Shown: positions 12,100 through 22,763 of the stretch, piece by piece
Layout: every line of letters begins with the position of its first letter
How positions within the stretch are numbered: the first letter of the stretch is position 1
Origin: Cunninghamia lanceolata
Lineage: Eukaryota > Streptophyta > Pinopsida > Cupressales > Cupressaceae
Assembly: GCA_027924645.1 (NCBI GenBank)
Contig: BSBN01001484.1
Location: forward strand, 2,294,001-2,358,000
DNA: 64,000 nt
Direction of reading: 5' to 3'
The notes under the pieces: generated by a model
The model's database searches: none
The model's input: the letters and a program-made list of their open reading frames with translations, nothing else
Told to the model about the DNA's origin: nothing
Program-made: the position numbers and the translations under genes

Positions 12100-12530
12100 C
12101 TCCAAAAATGTGGACGTTATTCTTTGATGGTTCTTGCACAAGTCATGGTTTAGGGGCCAGAATTCTTTTCATCACTCCTCAAGGAGATGCCATCCCTAAG
12201 TCATTCAGGATTGCATTTTCTTGCACAAACAACATTGTAGAATATGAGGCATTACTGACAAGGTTACACATAGTTGTCAACTGGAAAATCAAGATTTTGC
12301 AAGTCTTCGGTGATTCCCAACTTGTCATCAAGCAATTCAATGACGAATATGACACAAAAGATGAGAATTTAATGCCCTACAAAAGAATGGTCAATAGCTT
12401 CAAACTCTATTTTGACACAATGGTCTTCAATCAAATCCCCAAAGTATAGAACAAGGCTGTCGATGCAATGGCTACAATAGGATCTCTCTTGGATATCCTA
12501 AAAAATGCTCCTTAATTTGAGTTCTTGGTG
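12100..12530 (+). pseudogene. Element A second RNase H domain (Tat-type dual RNase H)
   Basis: WTLFFDGSCTSHGLGARILF opens a second RNase H fold. It is followed by CTNNIVEYEALLTRL and LQVFGDSQLVIKQF, then FNQIPKV, a TAG at about 12447, and NKAVDAMATIGSL. The acidic residues of the DGS, EYEA, GDSQ and VDAMA blocks are the expected catalytic set. A second RNase H of this type between the gypsy RNase H and integrase is the hallmark of the Tat lineage. In A the domain is whole except for the stop near its end; in B it is more damaged. Confidence 0.85.
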
Positions 12531-13905
12531 GAACAACTGCTGGTTCCCACCTTCGATGTCCCTGAATCGGAGCTAGTGTGTGAAATTGTTGATCCCATGT
12601 CTCCCTAGTATCATGACATCTATACATACCTACATGACCAAATCCTCCCACCCGGCCTATCCTCTAATCAATGTAAATCCTATATACGCCAATTTGCTAA
12701 ATACGTCATCATCAATGACACCCTTTACCACCACGGATTTGACAACACCCTCCTACGATGTCTCGACACCGAGGAAGCACAAACAACCTTATGCGAGGTA
12801 CATGAAGGTATATGCGGAGCTCACTCTAGTGGTCCTACTCTAGCCAAAAAGACCATAAGAACTAAATATTATTGGCCCACCATGGAGAAAGATGCCTACC
12901 ACTTCACCAAAAAATGTAAACAGTGTCAAATACATGGAGATCTGGTGCATGCACCTGCATAGGATCTTCAACCACTTACATCTCCATTGCCATTCTCTCA
13001 ATGGGGACTTGACCTCATGGGCAAAATCCATCTCACCTCCACTAATGGCCACAAGTTTATCATCACCGCCATCGAGTATTTCACAAAGTGGATCGAGGCA
13101 ATTCCCATGACATACATTATCGGTAAACAGATTGCTAAATTCATCCTCAACTACATCATATGTCGATATGGTGTGCCTCAATCTATTGTCATGGATAATG
13201 GTTGCCCTTTCAAAAGCTAGGATGTTTGAGAGCTTTGTGAAAAATTCCACGTTCAGCACTGCTTCGCCACTCCATATTACCCCCAAGGTAATGGTCAAGC
13301 CGAGGCGTCAAATAAAACCATTATAAAAATCCTTAAGAAGACTGTCAATGACGTTGGCTGTCACTGGCACATCCAACTCAATCCTGCCTTGTGGGCCTAC
13401 CGTACTAGCGTCCGCACTCCCACCGGAGCCACACCATACTCCCTTGTCTATGCATTCAAAGCCATCTTGCCCATCGAGGTTGAGTTACCTTCCTTGAGAG
13501 TATCACTGAAGCAATTTGTGGATGACGAAGACTACAGGGTATCCAGACTACATGAGCTTGAGCTACTAGATGAAAGAAGGCAGAACACCCTAGTACACTT
13601 GCAAGTGTATCAGAACTGTCTCCGATGTAGTTACAACAAGAGGGAATAGAGTTTGACAATTCAATATTGGAGACTTGGTCCTGAAAGAGAGCCCTAAGAA
13701 TCAAATGGAATGAGAGAAGCCAAGATAGTTTGAGCCAAACTGGCTCGGTCCCTATATTAGCATGGCTGCATATGGATCGGGAGCATATCAACTTGCTACC
13801 CCCGAAGGTGAACTGCTACCAGAGCCGATCAATAGCATGCACCTTCGTAGATATTATACCTAAGTCAAAAAATCAAAAAAGTCAAAAAAGTCTTCAGTGG
13901 CACTT
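12531..13905 (+). pseudogene. Element A integrase relic
   Basis: The zinc-binding part shows CEVHEGICGAHSSGPTLAKK and then a CKQCQIHGDLVHAPA segment. The catalytic core follows: WGLDLMGKI with the first Asp at 13011-13013, VMDNG with the second Asp at 13194-13196, and GQAEASNKT with the Glu at 13301-13303. The second Asp to Glu distance is one base short of the usual 36 codons, so a one-base deletion lies between them; a TAG also sits there. The frame then gives WAYRTSVRTPTGATPYSLVY and, after more frameshifts, the LLPPKVNCY tail. The protein would insert the DNA copy into chromosomes. It is not functional here. Confidence 0.85.
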
Positions 13906-15784
13906 TGGATAAGTACCATGGTGAAAACCTGGCAAACAGGTGCCATGTGTAATTAGTCTTGGCTCCATTGTCTACCATCACTCTATCTTGTCTTTCACTT
14001 TTTTGCAATAAATCCTACCATAATCTGCATCATAGTCCATGTCATAACCCATAATAAACCACATTGTCCTTTTCATGGCCTAGAAATAAGTTGGCATTCA
14101 ACATCTTCCTGACTTTCCTAAACACTTTGTTATCATCCTATCCCATCTCATCGTGGTCATAACTATGTCCTCTACCTGACTGGGGGTAATTCTTGATCCT
14201 AAAAATTGGTATTGGAAGGCACCTTTCATATAATTCTCAAAAACTCCAAAAATTCCAAAAACATCCAAATATTCTCAAAAATCCAAAAACAACAAATATT
14301 CCCAAAATCCAAAAAATCACAAAAACATCAAATAATCAGCCACAATCCCAAGCAATAAACCATGTCAAAACCACTTCGCCGAAATACGTCGCCTCTGAGC
14401 TTTCACATAAGCAAGTCCATCTTTGATGAGCCCCTAAGGCATTCCCCCTAGGTCTTAGGTCACAAAGTTCACCTGGTCGAACTACGTTGTCTCTGCGCTT
14501 TCATGTAGGCAAAGTCATCTACGATGAGCCCCCGAGACATTAGGTCAATCCCTTAGGGCCCGTTGAGTCAACTATCATAATAAGTTGTCCTTTGGTGAGA
14601 TGAACACTTTGATCAACTCAAATAGTTAAATCTTTTACAAGAAATACGCACTTGAAACTAATCCCAAAATCAACAAGACAAGCTACCCAATCAGCCAAAC
14701 CAGTAAATCGCCTTGTGCTGATCCTACATCACTATCAACTATCCCTATCAAATATCTTACATGGAATGGGGCATCATCAAAACTAGGACTCTACACCTTA
14801 TATGACATGTGTCATTTCTAAAATCACACATTAACAATCATCACATGCCAATCATCTCGAAACTTGTGGCATCTTCGAATCCAGACCACATGTCTTATAT
14901 GAAATGCCACAATCCTATCACTTGCCTTATATAGGTGGTCGCATTGCCAAAACCAGACTTAACGTCTTATACGACATGCTTCCTATCCTGAAACCAGGCC
15001 TTACTCACCCATTCTCAATCAAACAAAGCAAACATACACAATTGGTAAAAGATCCAAATGGTTGTTGACTCTGTTAGGTCTAGCCTGTCTTATTTTATTG
15101 GATTGTTTTTTGGTCTCATTCTTATGCTTCTCAAGGTAGTCCCTAAGTGATGAAGAGAAGTGAGGATAGAGCGAGACCTTTTTCTTTGATTTATGTTTGT
15201 GGTTTGTCTTGGCAAAATGACTGGGGCAACTAGGTTCCTTGCGTGTGATCGGGATTCCATTAGGTGTGAATCAAAGACATCTTATGCATGGGAAAGAATA
15301 AATGCTTCCTTGCATCATGACTTGCATACCTCAAGGTTATCTCATCACATGTTTCGACAAGGTACCACGGTTACTAGTCTGAGTCAGGCATTCATTGACT
15401 GTCATGTGACTATTTCGCAAAGGACCACACTTTACACTTTGGCCTATGACTTTCCACTGTGTTTGTAGTCCCTTGACATAATAAGTTCTATGACGATAAG
15501 CAAAAATTGCAAGTAAGAAGTTCAAAAATCTATCAAAGCAAAATCTCGCTCCATTCTTATAGCCAATCTTCATTTCTCGACCATCTCTCTTGCATCTCCA
15601 TTCCTTCTTTTCACTCCATTATCTTTTCAGGAAATTTCCCAAATTTTGTTGAAATTTTTTAGAAAATTTAAAAAAATTCCTGAGGGGGCATAGGGATATC
15701 CCGCCTCATCTGGGACACACTGGGGCATTTCCAGAGTGTATTTTTGAATTTTTCTTTGACACAACATTAGAATTGACATTGTAT
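13906..15784 (+). other. Element A 3' untranslated region
   Basis: Non-coding sequence lies between integrase and the polypurine tract. It opens with GATAAGTACCATGGTGAAAA, which element B repeats at the same place after its integrase. Runs of AAAATCCAAAAA at about 14220-14330 and spaced CTTATA-GACATG repeats at about 14790-14980 give it a low-complexity character. Long untranslated regions with internal repeats are usual for Tat elements. Confidence 0.6.
14373..14545 (+). repeat. Tandem duplication in A 3' UTR, about 90 bp
   Basis: Two diverged copies share GAA-TACGT, CTCTG-GCTTTCA, a GTCATCT-like segment, GATGAGCCCC and a final CATT. They sit head to tail inside the untranslated region. Confidence 0.65.
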
Positions 15785-15799
15785 AAAAGAGGGGCAAAA
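15785..15799 (+). promoter_or_regulatory. Element A polypurine tract
   Basis: AAAAGAGGGGCAAAA lies directly against the TGTAGACACC LTR start. This is where plus-strand DNA synthesis would be primed, and it fixes the 3' LTR start and the plus orientation. Confidence 0.85.
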
Positions 15800-16560
15800 T
15801 GTAGACACCTAAAAATGTCCTCAACTTGCAAATGCCATTTTCACATCTAATTCATCCTAACTCACATTCTACTATTAATTAAATAATTTTTAATTATTTA
15901 GCTATTTTCTTCTAAATTTCATCTATAATTAGATAATTAATTTTTTAATTAATTATTTAATTATTCACTCTCCCCTTTACCTAATTAATTTAAATAAATA
16001 AATATTTATTTAAATTATAGGCCTCACCTTGATTAAATAAGTCCCACTTATTTAATTAAATCCTCACATTATCCCCCTTGTCAAATAAATTAAATAAATG
16101 GACCCAATTTATTTAATTTAAAAACATTATACACCTCATCATTTCTTCAAATTAAAAATTATCCCTTGTCCTTTAGTGAAAGGGAAACCCTAATCAATCT
16201 ACACCCTCCATTCCATCAAAAGTCAAACATGCAATCATAGCCCTTCATTCAAACCCTACTCCTCTATAAAATCACTTGCCTAGCCTCATTTTCTCACTTC
16301 CCACTAGCATAACTTGAGCATTATCTCTCTAATTTTGCTACTCATTTACTCTTGAGCTTCTCACCACTTTTGCAGGTATGCAAATATGAGAGCAAAGTAC
16401 AGCAAAGTCTTGGAGGAACAATGGAGGACACTTGTAGTCTAGGGTTTCATTTCTTTTGTTTGCATTTGCTTGTTCTTAGGCTATTAGTACTCCGTTGAGG
16501 AGTTAGTGCATGCATAATACTGTTTGCAGGTGTTTGGATGTTTTACCCTAACGATAGCAG
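15800..16560 (+). repeat. Element A 3' LTR (end undetermined)
   Basis: The LTR starts TGTAGACACCTAAAAATG. The same terminus appears on the minus strand at 46419 as the start of element B's 5' LTR, so A and B share an LTR family. The U3 part is rich in AATTAATTTAAATAAATA blocks, again like B. A TATA box at 16265 is followed by a pyrimidine-rich stretch. I could not find the closing CA because no second copy of this LTR exists in the window; the right edge is a conservative guess. Confidence 0.6.
16265..16272 (+). promoter_or_regulatory. TATA box in A 3' LTR
   Basis: TATAAAAT lies about 465 bases into the LTR and is followed by C/T-rich sequence, the usual setting of an LTR promoter. Confidence 0.55.
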
Positions 16561-16860
16561 TGATATATGTGATGTGTGATGGTGTTTATGCATTTATGGT
16601 TATGATGATGTATGGATATGGTGGATGTGTTTATGGATTATCTATGATGTTATGGATGCATTGTTATGATTATGTTTATTGATGGATGCATTAATGTATG
16701 TTTCTATATGACTATGGATGGATTATGTATTGATGTATGGATGTATGATGTTATGATGATGATTTATGGTATGCACATGGATATTTTTATGGTTTTATGG
16801 TTTATGTGGATTATGATGTGGATTATGCATGTGATATGGATGATTAAATTGGAAATAGAT
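16561..16860. repeat. TATGGATG-rich low-complexity tract
   Basis: Dense TATGGATG, TTATGATG and TGGATTATG words run without a fixed period. It leads into a regular 57-base tandem array. It may belong to element A's LTR or to flanking DNA; I cannot decide. Confidence 0.6.
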
Positions 16861-17060
16861 GCTTAGATTAATAAACATATTTTATGTATGGATGAATGTA
16901 ATGGAAATGGAATATATGGTTAGATTAACAAACATATATTATGTATGGATGAATGTAATGGAAATGGAATATATGCTTAGATTAATAAACATATATTATG
17001 TATGGATGAATGCAATGGAAATGGGATATATGCTTAGATTAATAAACATATATTATGCAT
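16861..17060. repeat. 57-bp tandem array, about 3.4 copies
   Basis: Units start at 16861, 16918, 16975 and 17032 with GCTTAGATTAATAAACATAT (GGTTAG in the second) and continue through TGTATGGATGAATG and AATGGAAATGGAATATAT. The period is 57, a multiple of three, so it produces a repetitive open frame that I do not believe is a gene. Confidence 0.85.
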
Positions 17061-17647
17061 GATGTGATGGATGAATAATCTAATGATATGGAAATATATG
17101 TTGTATTAGTTAATGTGGTGGTAATGCAATGGTATGGTTAATGAAATGGCAATTACAGTTGTTTGTCATGATACATTTGTGATGTTTAGAACCAAGGTCT
17201 AGGGATGGTCAGGATAGGTCTAGGGATGGTTGGGATTGGTTTAGGGATGGGTGGGAGTATTAAGTCACTAATGCCACAATGTTAGAGGGGCTTTGTTGAG
17301 TTGGTTGGAATTTGGATGGGATTGGTTGTGGGTTGGGAGGGTGATTAGGGTATGGGATTTAGAGGATGGAATTGGTTGGGTCCTTTTCATCATTAAATGT
17401 AAAGCCTAGGTGATGATTTTGAGGGATGAGGATAGATTAAGGGATGATGGGTTGGAATGGGATATTGTGTTGACATTTTTGAGAGAAATCCTAGATTTAT
17501 TATAGCAAAAGGGGATATTTTTACCAAGGTATGAAAGACCAAGGTAATGATATATATCCTTCTTTGCATGGACTAGACCCACAAACAATAGGATGATCCC
17601 ATGCATGCCTAAGGTAGTACAATCTTGCCTAGATGAGGGAAGGGGAT
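17061..17647. other. GGGATGG-rich sequence left of C1, possibly 3' part of element B
   Basis: No gene. The strand bias (GGGATGG, TTAGGG, GGTTGG on plus) resembles the untranslated parts of element B near 41500-42900, which is on the minus strand. This suggests it is the remainder of B's 3' region cut off by C1. That is inference; no B LTR terminus is present. Confidence 0.35.
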
Positions 17648-19029
17648 TGTTTTGTATGAAAAGGGGGGATGTTTGATGTTTTAATGTTTTAGTGTTGATG
17701 GGTTTAGATCCTCCTTTCACAACAAACATTCAAGGACATATCAACCGAGTTGAACCTCAATTTGTGCAAGAGGATTCACCTACAAGTTGGGTTGTCACTT
17801 GGAATGATGTGGAAACTCAAAAATTTCTAACTAATGCCTTAATGTAATACTTAATTATCTAAGAAACCCTAATTATGCAAAATAGTGATCAAATTAATAG
17901 ATTCAGACAAATGCTTGCAGACTAAAATAGAAGATAGAGATTAATAACTGATCATTTTTTGAAGTTCAAGATTTGAAATATTCAAGGAAAATGCCCTGGG
18001 CGCCCAAGTCCAAGGTATTGTTTTCTTTGTGGAATGAAGAACTCCTTCTGGCACTGATGATCATTGTTCCGTCTATTTCCATCGTGAGATATGCAGAGGA
18101 CATTATGACTAGTCCCTGTGTCCAAGGCAGACTGATCTTTAGGATATTGGGGACTTCTTTAGATGTAGAATATCACAGTCACAAAGATTCCAGTGTCTAA
18201 AACTCTGGAGGACATTGCCCTAGGCGCCCATGTCCGGAAATGTTCAACTCCATCTCTTCCTTTCGGATCCTAAATCCTTGTCGTCAGTAACCTTCCTTTG
18301 CAACTCCACTCCATGAAACTCGGTACCTATGACCTACAATCACAAAGGAGTGTGGTAGTGGGTTGTGGTGTTTATAGGCTTGCCTCAGTCAAGCCCCAAA
18401 GAGACATTCAAGTCTTTTGAACATTGTTGTTAGATAAGAGTGCATATCCCCGCAAGATACAGGCAAAAACCAAATGATAAATGATTCAAACATAAACAAA
18501 TGTCACCTCGGAGGTGTAGCTCTCACATCGATGAATATCCTTCATGCACATGAGAAGATGAAGCTAAATTTGCAATCACAAACACGATAACAATGCTATG
18601 CTTTGCAATAATGAATATCTTGAAATCACAAGTTCACAATCATAATCATCTTCTAGACATCTTCTAGTTTACAAATGAAAACCTAAACATGGTTATATAT
18701 GCAACAACACACATTCCTACCAAGAATTTCATAAGTCAAACTTAAGGTGTTGGCATAGGGCCTAACAACGATCATATAATTAACACTTAGATTTAGGGCC
18801 TAACCCAAAATAGAGTAGGACTAGGGCATGAGTGGCCAAGTCCTCCGTCCCTATTTTAGGTAGGGCTTAACATTATAGCACCCCCTAGGTCCTATTTGCC
18901 ATAACACTTAGGGGTTTTCTCATCAGGATTCAAAATTAACATGCAAGATGCTTATAATGAATTCTAAGGACCCGGGAGCTAAACCTTAAGAGGGAAAAGC
19001 CCCCAAGGGGGGCATTTTCTGACATAACA
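17648..19029 (-). repeat. C1 3' LTR
   Basis: This lower LTR copy matches 22764-24114, 49004-50385 and 54129-55498. It contains a TATATAA box on the minus strand (18693-18700) and two copies of a palindrome-like GGACA...TGTCC motif (near 17981 and 18208). It is about 30 bases longer than the C1 5' LTR because a segment near 18395 is missing in that copy. Confidence 0.9.
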
Positions 19030-19045
19030 TTTAGCTCCCACTTTA
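19030..19045 (-). promoter_or_regulatory. C1 polypurine tract
   Basis: On the minus strand AAAGTGGGAGCTAAA abuts the 3' LTR start TGTTATGTC. C2 has AAAGTGGGGGCTAAA in the same place. Confidence 0.75.
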
Positions 19046-19327
19046 ATGTATGTATAAATGCAAGGCCAATACATGCATTAAAGTACGTGGTCAAAACAAA
19101 CAAACACGCCAAGCATGGTGCAGACACGCCAAACACACTAAAGATAGTAATAGGCACACAAAACATGGAGAAGATAATAACAGTCACACAAGACACGAAG
19201 AAGACAATATTGAAGACACACAAAATAGAATGAATACAGTGAATGCGGTGATTATTTCTTTTTTTCATTTTTCCATATATGAATGCAAATGCAAGCACAA
19301 GGAAAGTAAACACACAACCCATAATGT

Positions 19328-19520
19328 AGGAGGGACTCATCGCCACCAGTCTTTAGACTGCATATGGGGCAACAGACACACAATACAAATCTAAGAGTGT
19401 AGGAGGGACTCATCACCACTAGTCTTTAGACTGCACTTGAGAACAAACACGCCATACAAATCATAAAGCATAGGAGGGACTCGTCGCCACATGTTTATAG
19501 ACTATGCTTGGGAACAAACA
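19328..19520 (-). repeat. C1 internal tandem repeat, about 72-bp period
   Basis: Units start at 19328, 19401 and 19472 with AGGAGGGACTC, then CGCCAC, a TTAGACTGCA-like segment and ACACGCCATACA. The same array occurs in C2. Confidence 0.8.
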
Positions 19521-19711
19521 CGCCATACACACACACATGGAAGACATGGAGAAAACATAGCAAACAAGCAATGGAAGGAGCCTATTGCTAGGTTCACCAC
19601 CATCTCAGACACATTACATGCACACCTGATGGTTGCACTTCACCACAACAACTGCCAAAGACACACTTAAGGGAGGATACACCAACCCTGCCTGCTCAAA
19701 GGACTTTTAGA

Positions 19712-19890
19712 AATGAGAGGATGTGCACTCTCCTCGAGAAATACACCATCCCCGCCTCTGCAGAGGGCTTAAAATAAAAGGATATGCATGATATCCCACC
19801 TCTACAGAGGGCTTTCTCAATTATAGTATAGAATAAAGATGTGCACTCACTCGGAGATACAACATCCTGCCTCCGCAGAGGGCTTACAAA
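19712..19890 (-). repeat. C1 repeats carrying a CCTCTGCAGAGG palindrome
   Basis: Three diverged units contain ATGTGCACTC, a CGAGAAATACACCATCC-like segment and CGCCTCTGCAGAGGGCTT. The centre CCTCTGCAGAGG is a perfect 12-base palindrome in one unit and near-perfect in the others. C2 has the same set at 51080-51255. Confidence 0.75.
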
Positions 19891-20792
19891 CATGTTTCGT
19901 TAGTATCAAAATCATCAAACAACTTACCTTTATATGCCTCCACCTTAACATGGTTGATATCATGTACCAATATCAAGCATGTTAAGATAGGAAGAAAACA
20001 CACAAGGGAACAAGAGCTCTCACAAAGCCCATGCCCCCAGAGGTGACATGTACTTTACGATTGTCAAGTGTTCCCACAAACACAATTTCTTGCAAGAAAA
20101 GAGGTTAGAAATCTTTCAATAAGATAATAACCACATCACATGATCAAAAAGCAATGCATGAAAACAATCACATCAAGAGCCAAGGTTACACTATAGACTT
20201 GGAAATCGAGTATAACCGTGGGGCTATACTGTAGAGATCTCAGAATTGAGTGTAAGCGAAGTGAGATCCAAGATAAACAAAGTGCACAGAGCAGAAACAT
20301 TATTATGGTTTGTTAGCAAATAAAGACATCATCAAAATATCACATAGAGTGATTCTACTAGCCAAGCATCGGATAATATATATCAACCCCATCGTCATGT
20401 ATGGACTAGGTCCATTTTTGCTTACTCGTTGAAGGGACACTTAGTCCTAATCAGTCTTATTTGTTTTTCGTCATCCGCCAACTAGATAGAACCACTAGAA
20501 GAAGGTAAATAAAAAATCAAGAGAGGAGAACAAGTGCCTTAGGGACAATCACATAGGAGTGTTCCCCCAAGTCACCAACCGCAACGCTATGTCCTTAAGA
20601 CACAACACACAACAGTGAAAATAGAGGAGAAGATTAATAGAAGAATGATGATACAAATAGAAGAAGGGTCACAACAAAGGCGGTCTCCCAGTATCCTTAA
20701 CCTTACAAGAGAATCAAGGGTCATCCTAGGAGGCCTAAACAACACATAACACATCATGGGGGAAATCACATCACAGAGGTAAAGGGTTAGAA

Positions 20793-20804
20793 ATACTTAC
20801 CTGT
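20793..20804 (-). promoter_or_regulatory. C1 predicted 5' splice site after the protease ORF
   Basis: Minus strand TTACAG followed by GTAAGTAT is a near-perfect plant 5' splice site. C2 has the identical site at 52143-52154. Ogre elements of the Tat lineage are known to splice out an intron between protease and RT, which makes the position suggestive. Confidence 0.5.
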
Positions 20805-22016
20805 AAGGACAACTGAGCTAAAGGTTGTCGACGAGCAAATCATCATCTTCCCACTCCCAAATGTTAGAGGAAAGTGGGACATAAGGGACAAGTGCCCAAC
20901 TCTTAACATTATCTTTAAGTTCATCTTCATTAAGCTCTTCGTTATTTGTTTCAATGTTAGGTTGAATGTTTTCTTGTTGAGTTGCATTTCGTTAGGCAAA
21001 AGCTTGTCTTCTCTTCCTTCTTTCTCTTGCTTGTCTATTCCTTCTTGTCTTATTATTTATCTCTTCAAAGGTAATATTATGTTTTTCTATAGGAGTTTGC
21101 ACATTAGAGGAGGAAGCACCATGTTCAAATTTCATTGGTGTCGATGAAATATTTTGTTGTTGTTGAATACCTCCTAATCCTTGTAAGGATGACGAGGGAG
21201 GAACCTCAGCATAAATACCATTTTTTCATGGATGAGGTGAGTTATCAAACTTTTCCTCATTCACTTCTATCATGCTAATTATTTCATCATAGTTGTAAAA
21301 ATCTTGTTTTATTCGTATTTCATTTTGTCATTTTCCTTTTGTTCTAAGGGGATCTTCGAATACATGTTGTTCTTCCCTTATTGTTTGTAAGGGAGGCCTG
21401 GCCACTCTAGCTAGTTGTTTTGCTTTGTACCTTCTATAATCTAGGAAAGATTGGTCTCTTCATGGCTCAGGGTCTCTATCAGGTTGTGGCCAAAAGTAAT
21501 CAAGAGTTAAGTTCTTGTCCTTAGCCGGAGGTTGATATGAATTACGGCAGATAGTACATATTTCTCCATGCAAAGGGAATTTTATGCATTTGTGAATAGT
21601 TGAGTGGATGACATTCATAGCCTTAAGCCATGGATGTCCTAGTTTTACACGGAAGAGGTCAGATAAGGGGATAACATCAAATAACTTATCCACAACTTTA
21701 CCATATACCGAGACCAATATGTATTCATCAAAGCTCCATTATGTGTTTTAATTCTCAAATCTGACAGTTCGTAAGGATCTTATACCAAGTCATGTTTAAG
21801 AAGGGAATCTTCTGTAACCATGTTAGTCATGCAATTAGGGTCTATATGTGTTCCATGCATAGGTCTTTCCATTATGTTGACTGTAATGTAAAGATGCCCT
21901 TCAGTATCTACCATTGCTTTGTCATGAGGTGTAAATGTTATTTCAAGTTCAGGGGCTCTTCTTTTCAAATAAGGCCTAGGAGAAAACTTAGAATTATTGT
22001 TGTAGTGAGAAGCAAT
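20800..22016 (-). pseudogene. C1 retropepsin-like ORF (broken)
   Basis: The minus-strand frame opens near 22016, where the start codon equivalent to C2's ATG is now ATT. It runs through KRRAPELEITFTPHDKAMVD and HLYITVNIMERPMHGTHIDP, then an Asn-Cys. It continues through DLFRVKLGHPWLKAMNVIHS, IHKCIKFPLHGE and a charged QRRNRQARERR-like tail. The core aligns with the proteases of elements A and B: strand, Asp site, then a PWIHAM-like block and HxCxKFP. The active-site triplet is Asp-Pro-Asn rather than Asp-Gly-Gly. Lesions include a stop at about 21780, a 16-base deletion relative to C2 near 21720, and stops near 21460 and 21230. The product would be a protease-like protein of some 380 residues with no polymerase. 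Confidence 0.7.
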
Positions 22017-22747
22017 GTCTATGTTTGCAAATGAATGTCAAATCATATTTTAAAGATTTTTAACACTTACGCAAGAAACAAGTGCAAAAGTATGTATGAA
22101 TATGACCCAAAATGCTTGATTTTTCAACTTTTTTCAATGCAAGTGAGTGAAAGAAGAGGTGTTGTAAGGAAATTGATAAGGGGAAGAAAATAATATGCCT
22201 AATAACAGTCCAATAATGTAATAATATCTTTCACAACACACCTATGATGCAATTCTATATGCAACATAAGCCAAAATCTAGTGAAAAATGCAAGATTTCA
22301 AACCCTAGATGTGAAATTTGAATGCAAAAATGCACTATGATGAAACACTATAGTTAAAAATCAATCCTAAACGAGTGTTTAAAATAGTAGTAAAATCTGA
22401 AACAAGATTTTAACTACAAACCCTAGCTAATGCAAGAACTAGGTTATATGAAAAATGCACAATTTCAAGCAATTTTTAACAATTCAAGCATAAAAATGCA
22501 ATGCAAATGAATTAATTAATGATGAATTTCTATAATTTAAATCAAATCTAATGAAAATAATAGAAATTGAATGACATTAAATGCAAATTAATTCAAATTA
22601 TGCCAAAATGCAAGCCTAAGATGCCAATTGTTTTTTCAAATTTTTTGAATATTTCAATTTTTTTTGTAATTTTTTCAAATGCAATAAAATGAATGAATAC
22701 AAATCTACAACACAACACTCAGTAAGGTGCAAAATTAAAAAAAAAAA

Positions 22748-22760
22748 CATAGGTTCACCA
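22748..22760 (-). promoter_or_regulatory. C1 candidate primer-binding site
   Basis: On the minus strand, three bases after the 5' LTR, is TGGTGAACCTATG. It begins TGG, as complements of tRNA CCA ends do, but it is not the initiator-Met type seen in D. C2 has TGGTGAACACATG at 54113-54125. I cannot name the tRNA. Confidence 0.5.
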
Positions 22761-22763
22761 AAA

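Larger units (their letters stand above)
6511..16560 (+). mobile_element. Element A: degenerate Tat-type Ty3/gypsy retrotransposon
   Basis: The plus strand carries, in order, gag, a CCHC-like box, an aspartic protease, a G-patch-like linker, RT, a gypsy RNase H, a second RNase H, integrase, a long 3' untranslated region, a polypurine tract and a 3' LTR. The order RT-RNase H-integrase is Ty3/gypsy. A second RNase H between the first and the integrase is known for the Tat lineage (Ogre, Retand and relatives). Every domain has in-frame stops or frameshifts, so it is a relic. The gag frame begins abruptly out of AT-rich DNA with no LTR or primer site upstream, so the 5' end is missing. The 3' LTR start is firm; its end is not determined, and the right boundary given is a minimum. 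Confidence 0.85.

Noticed and set aside
16666..17062. Plus-strand open frames rich in Met, Tyr and Trp
   Set aside because: By-products of TATGGATG-rich and 57-base repeats; no domain or start context.
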